DNA of 53,054 bases, from positions 1 to 53,054 of the forward strand of contig JAKBAR010000004.1 of assembly GCA_021808925.1 (NCBI GenBank). Reading direction: 5' to 3'. This stretch comes from Pseudomonadota bacterium (GTDB taxonomy: Bacteria > Pseudomonadota > Alphaproteobacteria > Paracaedibacterales > JAKBAR01). How positions within the stretch are numbered: the stretch's first letter is position 1; each line of letters begins with the position of its first letter. The notes beneath the pieces were generated by a model, which worked only from the letters and a program-made list of their open reading frames with translations, did no database searches and was not told the origin of the DNA. Both the position numbers and the translations under genes were made by a program. Below, in pieces: positions 8,711 through 17,285 of the stretch.

Positions 8711-9664
8711 TTAGCCAATGTTCTTTGATACCTGTTCTTGCTGATGCTCACTCCCCCCTTCTTTTTTTCCATCATTGCGTTTGATATTAAGGTAAAGCAA
8801 CAAAGGTGACGCAAGGCAAATGGATGAAAAAGAGCCAATGAGAATACCAATTAAAATAGGCAAGCTAAATTCAGAAATCACATTACCTCCCATAAAGTAC
8901 AAAGCCATGACAGCAAGAAGGGTTGTGGAGGCTGTAAGAATCGTACGTGAAAGCGTTTCGTTAATACTTTTATTAATAAGCTCTGGCAAGGGCATTTTAC
9001 GAAATTTTCGAATATTCTCACGAATACGGTCAAAAATCACAATTGTATCGTTGATGGAATACCCTGCAGTAATCAAAATAGCAATAATGGCTGTTTCTTT
9101 AAACTCAAACCCAAAGAGAGTAAAAAGCCCTAAAATAGCAATACAATCATGGATCAATGCGACAATCGCACATACGGCAAATTGCCATTCAAAACGAAGC
9201 GCAATATAAGCCAGCATCGCCATGAGCGCAAATCCCACAGCTTTTAAACTGTTATGCACAAGGTCACTTCCCACCTTCGGCCCCACCGTTTCAATACGGC
9301 GATAATCCACATTCGGACCAAGGGCTTCTTTCACTTTCGCAATGGCCTTGCTTTGGGATTCTTCCGTTTCATCTTTACGCTCAAAGCGAATCAGAATATC
9401 CGAGCCATCGCCGAAGCTTTGCAAGGAAACTTCTCCCATATGCAGCGCATTCATTTTTTCACGCAGCTGTGCCACATCAGGTTTTTCATGAAAGCGAACC
9501 TCAAGGATATACCCCCCTAAAAAGTCGATCCCATAGTTAATACCTTTTGTGCTTAAAGAAAAAAGCGTTGCGAGAACGATTAAAATTGATATGGAAAACG
9601 AAACAACACGAAGCTTCACAAAATCGATTGTTGTGTTGTAGGGAATAATTTTTAGGAGAGCCAT
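8711..9664 (-). CDS. secF: SecF, protein translocase subunit
   Basis: 317 residues, inner-membrane partner of SecD in the SecDF-YajC complex, which uses the proton gradient to pull exported proteins through SecYEG. It has an N-terminal transmembrane segment, the GINYGIDFLGGYILEVRF motif, a periplasmic domain, and five further transmembrane segments including SINDTIVIFDRIREN, the signature of the RND-type core. It lies 22 nt downstream of secD in the order yajC-secD-secF, the usual operon. Confidence 0.96.
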   Translation of the reverse strand: MALLKIIPYNTTIDFVKLRVVSFSISILIVLATLFSLSTKGINYGIDFLGGYILEVRFHEKPDVAQLREKMNALHMGEVSLQSFGDGSDILIRFERKDETEESQSKAIAKVKEALGPNVDYRRIETVGPKVGSDLVHNSLKAVGFALMAMLAYIALRFEWQFAVCAIVALIHDCIAILGLFTLFGFEFKETAIIAILITAGYSINDTIVIFDRIRENIRKFRKMPLPELINKSINETLSRTILTASTTLLAVMALYFMGGNVISEFSLPILIGILIGSFSSICLASPLLLYLNIKRNDGKKEGGSEHQQEQVSKNIG

Positions 9665-9686
9665 GATTTTTTCTCTATCTATAAAG

Positions 9687-11291
9687 CTATAAAGGCAGTG
9701 TTTGTTTATGTTTTTTACCCATCCAAAAGGACATAATCATTTTTGTCAGTGCAATGGCTGTAAACATAGAAATCAGAATACCAAGGGCAAGGTTCACAGC
9801 AAATCCACGAATAGGCCCTGTTCCAAATTCGAACAATACAGCGGATCCGATAAGCGACGTCAGGTTCGCATCCACAATCGTTGTCATTGCACGTTTATAT
9901 CCTGCTTCAATCGCAGCAACGGGGCGAAGGCCATGGCGCAGTTCTTCTTTAATACGCTCATAAATAAGCACGTTCGCATCCACAGCCATACCAATCGTGA
10001 GCGCAATCGCAGCAATACCTGGAAGGGTGAGGGTTGCTTGGAGAAGAGACAGTGCCGCAAAAAGTAAAATAAGATTAAAAATAAGCGCTACATTCGCAAA
10101 AACACCAAAAAGAGAATAGTTCAGTATCATAAAGATAGAGACGAGTATGAAGGCAAGAATCGTTGCGTTACGACCATCACTAATTGAATCTGCACCAAGG
10201 CTTGGTCCAACAGTTCGCTCTTCAATCACTTTAAGCGGGGCTGGAAGAGCACCTGCACGAAGGAGAAGGGCTAGTTCATTCGCTTCTTTGATCGTAAAAT
10301 TACCACTAATTTGGCCATTGCCATCAGGAATAATATCTTGAAAAACGGGCGCACTAATGACCTTACCATCCAGCACAATCGCAAATTGCTTTTTCAAAAA
10401 TTCTTTAGACATCTCCGCAAATTTTCGCGCACCCACAGAGTTAAATTTCTGACTGACCGCAGGTTGTCCATTTTGGTTCATACTGACTTGCGCATCAATA
10501 AGCGCATCACCAGAAACCAGAATTGGTTTTTTCACAGCGACATAGCGCGTAATTTCTTTATCCCCACGACGCACAACTTCGGGCAAAAGCTCAACCCCTG
10601 GAGGCAACTGTGCACTGGGTCTGCCGTGCGCATCATAAGAAATATCAACATTTTCGTCGACAGCACGAAAGCTCAGCTTCGCAACAGTTCCAAGACGTTT
10701 TCTAAGCTCTGCAGGATCGGAAATACCGGGAAGCTGCAAAATAATACGATCATTTCCCTGGGCCTGAATGGTGGGTTCCGTTGTTCCCGTTTCATCCACA
10801 CGACGGCGAATCACCTCAATGGTTTGATTCACAACAAGTTTATCCAGCTTTTCAAGGGATTCAGGATTAATAAAAATCTCCCCCTCACCGTTACTTGCGT
10901 GAACTGTCACAACCCAATTGCGGTCAATTTTTCGCAAGGCTTTTTGTACATTTTCTGCTTGGGAGGGATCGCGCAACACAAATCTTACAACGGAGGTCTC
11001 GCCCTTTTGATCAATTTTAAGATTCGCATAGCCAATCTGTTGTTTGCGAAGGAGCGCTCGCGTCTCATCCACAATGGCCGTCATCTGCTCTTTGTGAACC
11101 GTTTTGAGATCCACCTCAAGTTGCAAGTGAGCACCACCACGTAGCTCCAATCCAAGATTAACTGTTTTTTGCATAAAATGCGGAAGTTTTTGACGGACAT
11201 CCTCACTCACTATGTTTGGCAAAGAAAAGAGAATGCCCAGCAGGCACACAGAAAATGTCGCAATAATTTTCCAGCGAGCAATACGAATCAT
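9687..11291 (-). CDS. secD: SecD, protein translocase subunit
   Basis: 534 residues with one N-terminal membrane segment, the P1 periplasmic domain beginning LGLELRGGAHLQLEV, and a C-terminal block of five membrane segments with the RND motif IGMAVDANVLIYERIKEE. Works with SecF in proton-driven export. ATG 11291 has AGTAGG shortly upstream. It is 10 nt downstream of yajC, and the two genes almost certainly share a transcript. Confidence 0.97.
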   Translation of the reverse strand: MIRIARWKIIATFSVCLLGILFSLPNIVSEDVRQKLPHFMQKTVNLGLELRGGAHLQLEVDLKTVHKEQMTAIVDETRALLRKQQIGYANLKIDQKGETSVVRFVLRDPSQAENVQKALRKIDRNWVVTVHASNGEGEIFINPESLEKLDKLVVNQTIEVIRRRVDETGTTEPTIQAQGNDRIILQLPGISDPAELRKRLGTVAKLSFRAVDENVDISYDAHGRPSAQLPPGVELLPEVVRRGDKEITRYVAVKKPILVSGDALIDAQVSMNQNGQPAVSQKFNSVGARKFAEMSKEFLKKQFAIVLDGKVISAPVFQDIIPDGNGQISGNFTIKEANELALLLRAGALPAPLKVIEERTVGPSLGADSISDGRNATILAFILVSIFMILNYSLFGVFANVALIFNLILLFAALSLLQATLTLPGIAAIALTIGMAVDANVLIYERIKEELRHGLRPVAAIEAGYKRAMTTIVDANLTSLIGSAVLFEFGTGPIRGFAVNLALGILISMFTAIALTKMIMSFWMGKKHKQTLPL

Positions 11292-11301
11292 GAAAGCCTA
11301 C

Positions 11302-11772
11302 TTATTCTTTTGTTTTTTTAGGGGGTTGAGCACTCGTTTCTTTTTTTGTTTTAGAAGCGGTTTTTGACACTTGTTTGTTGGCAACCTTTGGCAATGCCGT
11401 CACATTATCTGTTGAAGGTTTTGCCGCATGAGTACTTTGACCTGCCATCACCTCACTGATCATCTGTTTCACAACATTAATCCTCACACCCTCTGCAATT
11501 TCTAAAACAACTTCAGTGTCAGTTGTTTTTTGAACAATCCCAATAATCCCACCCGAGGTAATCACTTTATCGCCACGACGCAGATTGCCGAGCAATTCCT
11601 GATGGGCTTTCGCTTTTTTCTGCTGAGGGCGCAGCAGGAGAAAATAAAACACAATGAAAATAAGAAAAATAGGCAGCAAAGACATCACATCAAATCCACC
11701 GCCGCCCGCATTGGCAGAGGCACTGGATATAAAAGCTAAAAATCCAAAAACAGAAAAAAAGACGTATTTCAT
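11302..11772 (-). CDS. yajC: YajC, preprotein translocase accessory subunit
   Basis: About 156 residues. I choose ATG 11772 because GGAG sits 9 nt upstream and it opens MKYVFFSVFGFLAF. The classic YajC core is present: a single membrane segment (SLLPIFLIFIVFYFLLLRPQQKK) followed by LGNLRRGDKVITSGGIIG and VRINVVKQMISEV. An unusual Lys/Thr-rich tail of about 45 residues follows. First gene of yajC-secD-secF. Confidence 0.95.
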   Translation of the reverse strand: MKYVFFSVFGFLAFISSASANAGGGGFDVMSLLPIFLIFIVFYFLLLRPQQKKAKAHQELLGNLRRGDKVITSGGIIGIVQKTTDTEVVLEIAEGVRINVVKQMISEVMAGQSTHAAKPSTDNVTALPKVANKQVSKTASKTKKETSAQPPKKTKE

Positions 11773-11865
11773 AAAGAAAATCTCCAATAACATTTATGCA
11801 TAACACTAGAAAAAGAATTCTCGTCTGGCAAGCCTTAAGTGCACGCGAACTCTTTTCAAAGGCTT

Positions 11866-12186
11866 TTAAGCAACGCTATTCACCCACTCAATAAGTTTTG
11901 CTTTTGTCAAAAGCCCCACTTTTGTGGAATCAACGTGACCATTTTTAAACATAACCAATGTCGGAATGCTCCGCACATTAAAGCGCGCTGAAAGCTGAGG
12001 ACACTGATCAACATTAATTTTGACAATCTTTACTTTGCCTGCAATCTCGGGTGCTGTTTCCTCAAGAATCGGCAAAAGCATGCGGCAAGGCCCACACCAC
12101 TCTGCCCAAAAATCCACAATGACAGGCATTTCACTTTGTAAAACGTCTTGCTCAAAAGAGCTATCGGAAACTTGATGAAGGGCCAT
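11866..12186 (-). CDS. trxA: Thioredoxin
   Basis: 106 residues from ATG 12186, which is preceded by AGAAAGGA, starting MALHQVSDSSFEQ; the frame also contains an upstream ATG at 12219 without support. The active site WCGPC lies at about residues 30-34, and the cis-Pro loop (VRSIPTLVMFKNG) is present. It reduces disulfides in cytoplasmic proteins such as ribonucleotide reductase, using NADPH via thioredoxin reductase. It lies 93 nt upstream of yajC on the same strand. Confidence 0.96.
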   Translation of the reverse strand: MALHQVSDSSFEQDVLQSEMPVIVDFWAEWCGPCRMLLPILEETAPEIAGKVKIVKINVDQCPQLSARFNVRSIPTLVMFKNGHVDSTKVGLLTKAKLIEWVNSVA

Positions 12187-12262
12187 ATTAAAACCATCCT
12201 TTCTAAAATGGAAAAACAATCATAAGAACCATTTTATACAGGATAATATAAATTTTTTCAAA

Positions 12263-13447
12263 TTACACATTCATATGTGTATAAAGAGGTAAAATCACTC
12301 CAGCCACAATCCACAACAAAAGCAATCCCATCGTCACAATCAAACAAGGCTCAAGCTTTTTAAGAAACGCCACAAGGGTTTCATGGATATCGTCGCGCTC
12401 CATCTGATACGCTTTCTTAAAAAACTCTGCAAGACGGCCACTTTTCATGCCCAAAGAGCATAGAGATCGTGCAAATGGCGAAAAAAAACCTGTGTCTGCC
12501 ATGGTCTCTTCCATTGATTTGCCTTCCAAAAGATCCTTGTGCATCATCTCAATAGTGTTCCGAAGCGACGCATTTTTTATGTGGGTTACGGACTGATCCA
12601 GCGATTCTTTAAAAGGCACCCCTGCACCATAAAGCTCACCGACGACACTGAGCCAAGGCATTGTTTGAAAGCGACCGTAAAAAACACCCATCGACGGTAT
12701 TTTTAAAAGCAGCGGCGTAAGCTTTTTTTGCACAAATGACGATGTAAGAAATAAAAAATAAATCACGGCGATACTGATTAAAAAAAGACAAAAACTCACA
12801 GAATAATTTTCAAAAAAAGCCGTGAGTGATATTAATGTACGACTGGCCAGTGGAAGCTCTGATAGACCCATCTCCTTTAGATAAAGGACAACTTCGGGGA
12901 GAAGAAATTGCGTGAATAAAGCAAAAAGCCCCACAATGGCTGTCAATAAAAAAAGGGGGTAAAAAGTCACTTGCTTCAACTGGCTACGGTATTTTTCTTT
13001 TTGAACAAGATACGCATGGACCTTCAAAAGACCTGCTTCCAACTGCCCTGTCTTAAGGCTTTGATCAAGGATAGATAGCGTAAGCGAATCAAAGACCTTT
13101 GAATGCGCTCGAAAACATTCGATCAGTTCGACCCCACTTTCAAGCTGGGCTCTGATCAACATTAAAAGGTAGCGCATAGGCTTGCTATGTGCTGATTTTT
13201 CAAGATTATAAAGGGCGCACGCAAGCGGCTCTCCTGCATGCAGCAGCACAGAAAGTTTCAGGAAAAAATTTGATTTTTCCTTCTGTGATATTTTTGAAAA
13301 GGAGGTTGATTTGACCACATTATGACGGATGACCGTCGCCTTATGGTTTTTTAAAAGTTGTTGGAGATCGTCCCTCGACGTTGCAAGAACCGTTTCCTGC
13401 TGGATCACCCCCGTCGGGTCAAGTGTCGTCAGTTGAGCAAGAATCAT
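12263..13447 (-). CDS. GspF/PilC-family inner-membrane platform protein
   Basis: 394 residues with two related T2SSF domains (about 65-185 and 265-385) and three membrane segments (VTFYPLFLLTAIVGLFALF, VSFCLFLISIAVIYFLFL, PCLIVTMGLLLLWIVAG). The repeated motif is visible in LSVLLHAGEPLACALYNLE and VGELYGAGVPFKESLDQS. Such proteins form the membrane platform of type II secretion or type IV pilus machines. No other gsp/pil gene is adjacent, so this locus does not decide which machine it serves. An 88-bp repeat copy lies 97 nt upstream. Confidence 0.85.
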   Translation of the reverse strand: MILAQLTTLDPTGVIQQETVLATSRDDLQQLLKNHKATVIRHNVVKSTSFSKISQKEKSNFFLKLSVLLHAGEPLACALYNLEKSAHSKPMRYLLMLIRAQLESGVELIECFRAHSKVFDSLTLSILDQSLKTGQLEAGLLKVHAYLVQKEKYRSQLKQVTFYPLFLLTAIVGLFALFTQFLLPEVVLYLKEMGLSELPLASRTLISLTAFFENYSVSFCLFLISIAVIYFLFLTSSFVQKKLTPLLLKIPSMGVFYGRFQTMPWLSVVGELYGAGVPFKESLDQSVTHIKNASLRNTIEMMHKDLLEGKSMEETMADTGFFSPFARSLCSLGMKSGRLAEFFKKAYQMERDDIHETLVAFLKKLEPCLIVTMGLLLLWIVAGVILPLYTHMNV

Positions 13448-13543
13448 ACCCTGGCGCCTCGGTTTGCTTTTTTATTATTGTATATAAGTGCACAACACTT
13501 GCCATAGGATTTTTTTTAGAGAGAGGCTTTTGAGTCTTTAGGT

Positions 13544-13631
13544 GTTTTTTTTATGAAGACATTATTTTAATTTATTTTTACAGATTCACGGATCGATCAC
13601 AACACCACAAATGATGGGGTGGGGATTTTGA
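13544..13631. repeat. 88-bp perfect repeat, copy 1
   Basis: Identical over 88 bp to 47542-47629 in the same orientation. It starts with GTTTTTTTTATGAAGACA and ends with GGGGTGGGGATTTTGA. Flanking bases differ immediately outside. It occupies part of the 327-bp gap between the gspF-like gene and ftsE; I see no gene in the rest of that gap. It may be a solo end of a mobile element or a small non-autonomous repeat. Confidence 0.9.
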
Positions 13632-13774
13632 GATTTTTTCCCTCCAAAAACATCTTGAGCCGTGCGTAAAAAATACACACTTGCGAACACTGAGTTTATG
13701 CGAAATATTCTTGTTTTTTCGCAGGAAACATGGCCTTATAAAAAGTGAAAGAAGGTTTTTTGTGAGGACTCTTT

Positions 13775-14485
13775 GTGGCAAGCCAACGCTGGCAAAGTGT
13801 TGAAATGGTTCGCTTTGAGAACGTATCGCTGCGATACGGTGAGAGCTATCCTGTATTTCGTCATCTTAATTTTTCCTTTACCTCCGGGTCTTTTTATTTT
13901 CTCACAGGGGCAAGTGGCGTTGGGAAAACTTCTTTTTTAAAACTTATTTACCGCGAGCTCCAGCCAACTGAAGGGCGCGTGACTGTTTTTGGCCGCGACT
14001 TAGCAACACTTTCTCCAGCAGAATTGCCTTATTTTCGTCAGCGCATGGGCCTTGTTTTTCAAGATTGCCGGTTGATTGACACCCTTAATATCCTTGAAAA
14101 TGTATGCCTGAGTTTGCGCATTTTAGGCACTCAGGCAAAACGTGCCAAAATTTATGCTCATGAACTCCTCGAATGGGTGGGGCTTGCAACACATCTGTAT
14201 GAGTACCCTCATGCACTCTCTGATGGTCAAAAACAACGTGTAGCCATCGCACGTGCAGTGATTACACGCCCTCTTTTATTGCTTGCCGATGAGCCCACAG
14301 GAAATGTGGATGAAAATGCGGCGTTTAAGTTGATGTATCTTTTTGAGGAACTGAATAAAATGGGTACGACAGTCGTTTTAGCCACGCATAATCGCTCGAT
14401 TGTCAATGAATTTGCCTATCCAGAGCTCATGCTTGAGCGCGGTCATTTGCAGCTGATGAGTGGAGGTGACCGGAGTGCTTTCTAG
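13775..14485 (+). CDS. ftsE: FtsE, ATP-binding subunit of the FtsEX division complex
   Basis: 236 residues from GTG 13775, preceded by TGAGGA about 7 nt away; an in-frame ATG at 13805 would give the more typical MVRFENVSLRYG but has no Shine-Dalgarno. Walker A is GASGVGKTS, the ABC signature is LSDGQKQRVAIARA (Asp where most have Gly), and Walker B is LLLADEPTG. FtsE with FtsX couples ATP hydrolysis to septal peptidoglycan hydrolysis. It overlaps ftsX by about 11 nt. Confidence 0.93.
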   Translation: MASQRWQSVEMVRFENVSLRYGESYPVFRHLNFSFTSGSFYFLTGASGVGKTSFLKLIYRELQPTEGRVTVFGRDLATLSPAELPYFRQRMGLVFQDCRLIDTLNILENVCLSLRILGTQAKRAKIYAHELLEWVGLATHLYEYPHALSDGQKQRVAIARAVITRPLLLLADEPTGNVDENAAFKLMYLFEELNKMGTTVVLATHNRSIVNEFAYPELMLERGHLQLMSGGDRSAF

Positions 14486-15332
14486 TAAAAAATCACTGAT
14501 TCTTGTGGATGAGCATTCGAACAAACCTATTCGTCTTATCATCGGATGCCTTGTTTTTGTGCTGACGCTTGTCATTTCAGGCACACTGGCGCTGAATCAT
14601 TTCGTTGAAAAATTCACCTCAGATCTCACCTCTAATATTGTTTTTGAAGTGAATTTGACAGGCATTGAACCGCTTCAACAGCCACAACTTTTAGCATCAC
14701 TACAGCAAGTTATTAATGGTTTCCCCTCCGTGAAAGAAAGCTTCGTTGTCCCCGTCGCCAGTTCCCCCATAGCCTTACACGAAACAGCCGCACCCCTTGC
14801 TTTTATTGAAGCTGTCATTCACGAAAAGCCACCGCTTCCTCTGGGTGAAGTGCTTTTAAAAATGCAACAAATTCATCCCCAAGTTCATATTCAATCTCAC
14901 GCCTTTATGACAGCGAATATTCGTTACTTGTACGAGTGGTTAAAGCTTTTCTCCTATGGGATCATTGCGCTGATCTCCTTTGTGATTATTATTACTATTA
15001 GTGTGATTACCCGCTCCGGTTTTCAGATGCAAAAAAATGTCGTGGATATTTTAAGGCTTATCGGTGCACCCAGTACCTATATTGCGAAACAATTTCATTG
15101 GATAGCCTTTCGTTTAGGTTTTTCCTCGAGCTTTATCGGTGTTTTTTTCGGTGTTGCTGTGTTTTTCATGACAGCCTATTTTGGCACAAATTTTGGCCTG
15201 CCAAAGGATCTTACACTCTTAAACCAAAATCTTATCATTGCCTTTGTTCTCTTGCCCTTTATCGTAGGGTTTATCAGCCTCTTCGTCGCAAGATTTGAAG
15301 TGATGCGGACACTGATTAAGCTGGACAAATAA
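14475..15332 (+). CDS. ftsX: FtsX, membrane subunit of the FtsEX division complex
   Basis: I choose GTG 14475, which has GGAGG 8 nt upstream (inside the ftsE end); a GTG at 14460 is also in frame. About 285 residues with an N-terminal membrane segment (LIIGCLVFVLTLVISGTLAL), an external domain, and three C-terminal membrane segments around LFSYGIIALISFVIIITIS, SSSFIGVFFGVAVFFM and LIIAFVLLPFIVGFISLF. LRLIGAPSTYIAKQF is the FtsX/MacB-like cytoplasmic turn. The overlap with ftsE indicates coupled translation. Confidence 0.92.
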   Translation: MLSSKKSLILVDEHSNKPIRLIIGCLVFVLTLVISGTLALNHFVEKFTSDLTSNIVFEVNLTGIEPLQQPQLLASLQQVINGFPSVKESFVVPVASSPIALHETAAPLAFIEAVIHEKPPLPLGEVLLKMQQIHPQVHIQSHAFMTANIRYLYEWLKLFSYGIIALISFVIIITISVITRSGFQMQKNVVDILRLIGAPSTYIAKQFHWIAFRLGFSSSFIGVFFGVAVFFMTAYFGTNFGLPKDLTLLNQNLIIAFVLLPFIVGFISLFVARFEVMRTLIKLDK

Positions 15333-15366
15333 CTGATTAGTGTAGATTTTGTTGTAAGTACTACAA

Positions 15367-15918
15367 CTATAACTTCGGTAGTGTGACGCCTTTTTGCCCC
15401 ATATATTTTCCATGGCGATCTTTATAAGATGTCTCGCACAGAGAATCTGCCTTAAGAAAAAGAAACTGACAGGCCCCTTCATTCGCATAGATTTTAGCGG
15501 GCAGGGGGGTTGTGTTAGAAAATTCTAATGTCACATGCCCCTCCCACTCTGGCTCAAGAGGTGTCACATTCACAATAATACCACAGCGTGCATACGTGGA
15601 CTTCCCAAGACAAATCACAAGCACATCTTTGGGAATGCGAAAATATTCTACGGTACGCCCCAAAACAAAGCTATTGGGGGGAATAATACACACATCGGTT
15701 TCTCTATTTACAAAGCTCTGCTCAGAAAATTCTTTGGGATCAACAATCGCATTATCCACGTTGGTGAAAATTTTAAACTCCCGAGAGACGCGCGCGTCAT
15801 ACCCATAGGACGACACACCATAGGACACAACTCCTTTGCGCTCTTGGTGCTCAACAAAGGGTTCAATCATCCCTTTTTGAGCCTGTGCGCGAATCCAATG
15901 ATCGGGAAGAATAGACAT
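15367..15918 (-). CDS. dcd: dCTP deaminase
   Basis: 183 residues, full length. Converts dCTP to dUTP for thymidylate synthesis. Landmarks are [29 protein letters not shown], the [19 protein letters not shown] core with the catalytic Glu in [16 protein letters not shown], and the ending [16 protein letters not shown]. It is convergent with ftsX, with a 34-nt gap. Confidence 0.96.
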   Translation of the reverse strand: MSILPDHWIRAQAQKGMIEPFVEHQERKGVVSYGVSSYGYDARVSREFKIFTNVDNAIVDPKEFSEQSFVNRETDVCIIPPNSFVLGRTVEYFRIPKDVLVICLGKSTYARCGIIVNVTPLEPEWEGHVTLEFSNTTPLPAKIYANEGACQFLFLKADSLCETSYKDRHGKYMGQKGVTLPKL

Positions 15919-16047
15919 AAAAACGTAACCTTAAGAAAAAGAATGACCTTACTATACTGAAAAAAAGATATTTATCCTAGTCTTAGTCGCTGGATTTGTG
16001 AGGAAGATGGCATAGATATTGCAGGATGAAAGGATAGCGCTTTTTAG

Positions 16048-16308
16048 ATGTATCAAAAAATGTTGCCTTGGCTTTCGAGTTTGTTTTTGGGGTTGATTGT
16101 ATCCGCCTGTAACCCCTTTAAAAACATGGCCCCTGACTCCACAGATATTCAAACGCGCCTCCTCGCCAAAAGGGGGGAGATCCCTGATCCCTATCCTCTT
16201 TATTGTTATCAAACTCTTGGCGAGAAAATGTGCTATGAAAAACCCCTTAAAAACGGAGACCCCCGCCTTGCTGGCTATTACGGCCCACCACCACGGCAAT
16301 ATGAGTAA
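16048..16308 (+). CDS. Small lipoprotein
   Basis: 86 residues. An N-terminal hydrophobic segment ends in the lipobox VSAC (Cys about residue 21), which predicts diacylglyceryl modification and membrane anchoring. The mature part contains PDPYPLYCYQTLGEKMCYE and RLAGYYGPPPRQYE; a similar PLYCY...CY...GYYGPPP pattern occurs, as I recall, in small uncharacterised lipoproteins of other alphaproteobacteria. It lies alone between divergent dcd and convergent murB. Function unknown. Confidence 0.75.
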   Translation: MYQKMLPWLSSLFLGLIVSACNPFKNMAPDSTDIQTRLLAKRGEIPDPYPLYCYQTLGEKMCYEKPLKNGDPRLAGYYGPPPRQYE

Positions 16309-16358
16309 CATTATTTTTGAATAATGGCCTTAACATAGTGTGATCTCAAAAGCTATCT

Positions 16359-17282
16359 TTAGTAATATTCACCCACGCGTAAAATTTCCCAATCAAGGGT
16401 GACACCCGATGTTTCTAAAACACGCTGACGGACTTTATCACCAAGATCCTCAAGATCTTTGGCGGAAGCATTCCCTAAATTCATCATAAAATTACAATGC
16501 TTTTCAGAGATCACAGCATCCCCTTGCATCAACCCCCGACATCCAGCCTCATCAATAAGTTTCCACGCAGAGTCATTTTCAGGGTTTTTAAAAGTACTCC
16601 CTCCTGTTCGTCCCTTCACAGGTTGGGTTTCCTGACGTCTTTCGAGAATATCTTGCATACGCCTTTGAATCTCTTCTTGAGGCGCTTGTGTTGTGTAAAA
16701 AGCAGCCTTTGTAAAAATCCAATCCTTTGGCACAGAACATTTACGATAGCCAAAACCCATCTCATCGGCAGAAAGACGGTGAATCTCGCCATTGGGTGTA
16801 ACAGCTTCCGCCCACAAAAGTCTATCTTTTGTTTCCACACCATAAGCCCCCGCATTCATGGCCAGAGCGCCCCCAATCGTTCCAGGAATACTAATAAAAA
16901 ACTCAAGACCACTCAGCCCATGAGACTGGCATGTAAGCGCAAGCGTGCGATCCAAGCAGCCTGCGCCTACTTCAACGATATGATCTTTGACAACAATTTG
17001 TGAGAAATCCCCGATTAAACGGAGTGTAATCCCTCGAATACCTCCATCACGAATGATAATATTTGAGCCAGCTCCAAGTGTAAAAATGGGAAGCGTGTTG
17101 GATTTGAGAAAAAAAATAAGATCATCAAGATCCTTTGGCTTAAAAAGGATAGATGCCGGCCCTCCCACAGAAAACCATGTAAGACTTTTAAGCAAGACAT
17201 CATATTGGTAACGCCCACGCACCTTTGGAAGATCAAAAGAAAGGGTGTCTGCATCCGACATAGTTTCAAAAGGAAGCGCCAT
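16359..17282 (-). CDS. murB: UDP-N-acetylenolpyruvoylglucosamine reductase
   Basis: 307 residues, FAD-dependent reductase making UDP-MurNAc. FAD-binding motifs are TWFSVGGPAS, GAGSNIIIRDGGIRG and IPGTIGGALAMNAGAYG; the catalytic Ser lies in GRTGGSTFKNP, and SEKHCNFMMNLGNA is near the end. ATG 17282 starts 3 nt after the murC stop, so murC and murB are one transcriptional unit. Confidence 0.97.
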   Translation of the reverse strand: MALPFETMSDADTLSFDLPKVRGRYQYDVLLKSLTWFSVGGPASILFKPKDLDDLIFFLKSNTLPIFTLGAGSNIIIRDGGIRGITLRLIGDFSQIVVKDHIVEVGAGCLDRTLALTCQSHGLSGLEFFISIPGTIGGALAMNAGAYGVETKDRLLWAEAVTPNGEIHRLSADEMGFGYRKCSVPKDWIFTKAAFYTTQAPQEEIQRRMQDILERRQETQPVKGRTGGSTFKNPENDSAWKLIDEAGCRGLMQGDAVISEKHCNFMMNLGNASAKDLEDLGDKVRQRVLETSGVTLDWEILRVGEYY

Positions 17283-17285
17283 AGA

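Noticed and set aside
10311-11144. 277-codon plus-strand frame opposite secD
   Set aside because: It lies wholly within the well-supported secD gene and its product (His/Asn/Arg-rich) resembles no family.
13578-13781. 67-codon minus-strand frame upstream of ftsE
   Set aside because: Its C-terminal third is the 88-bp repeat and the rest overlaps the ftsE leader; no ribosome site or recognisable domain.
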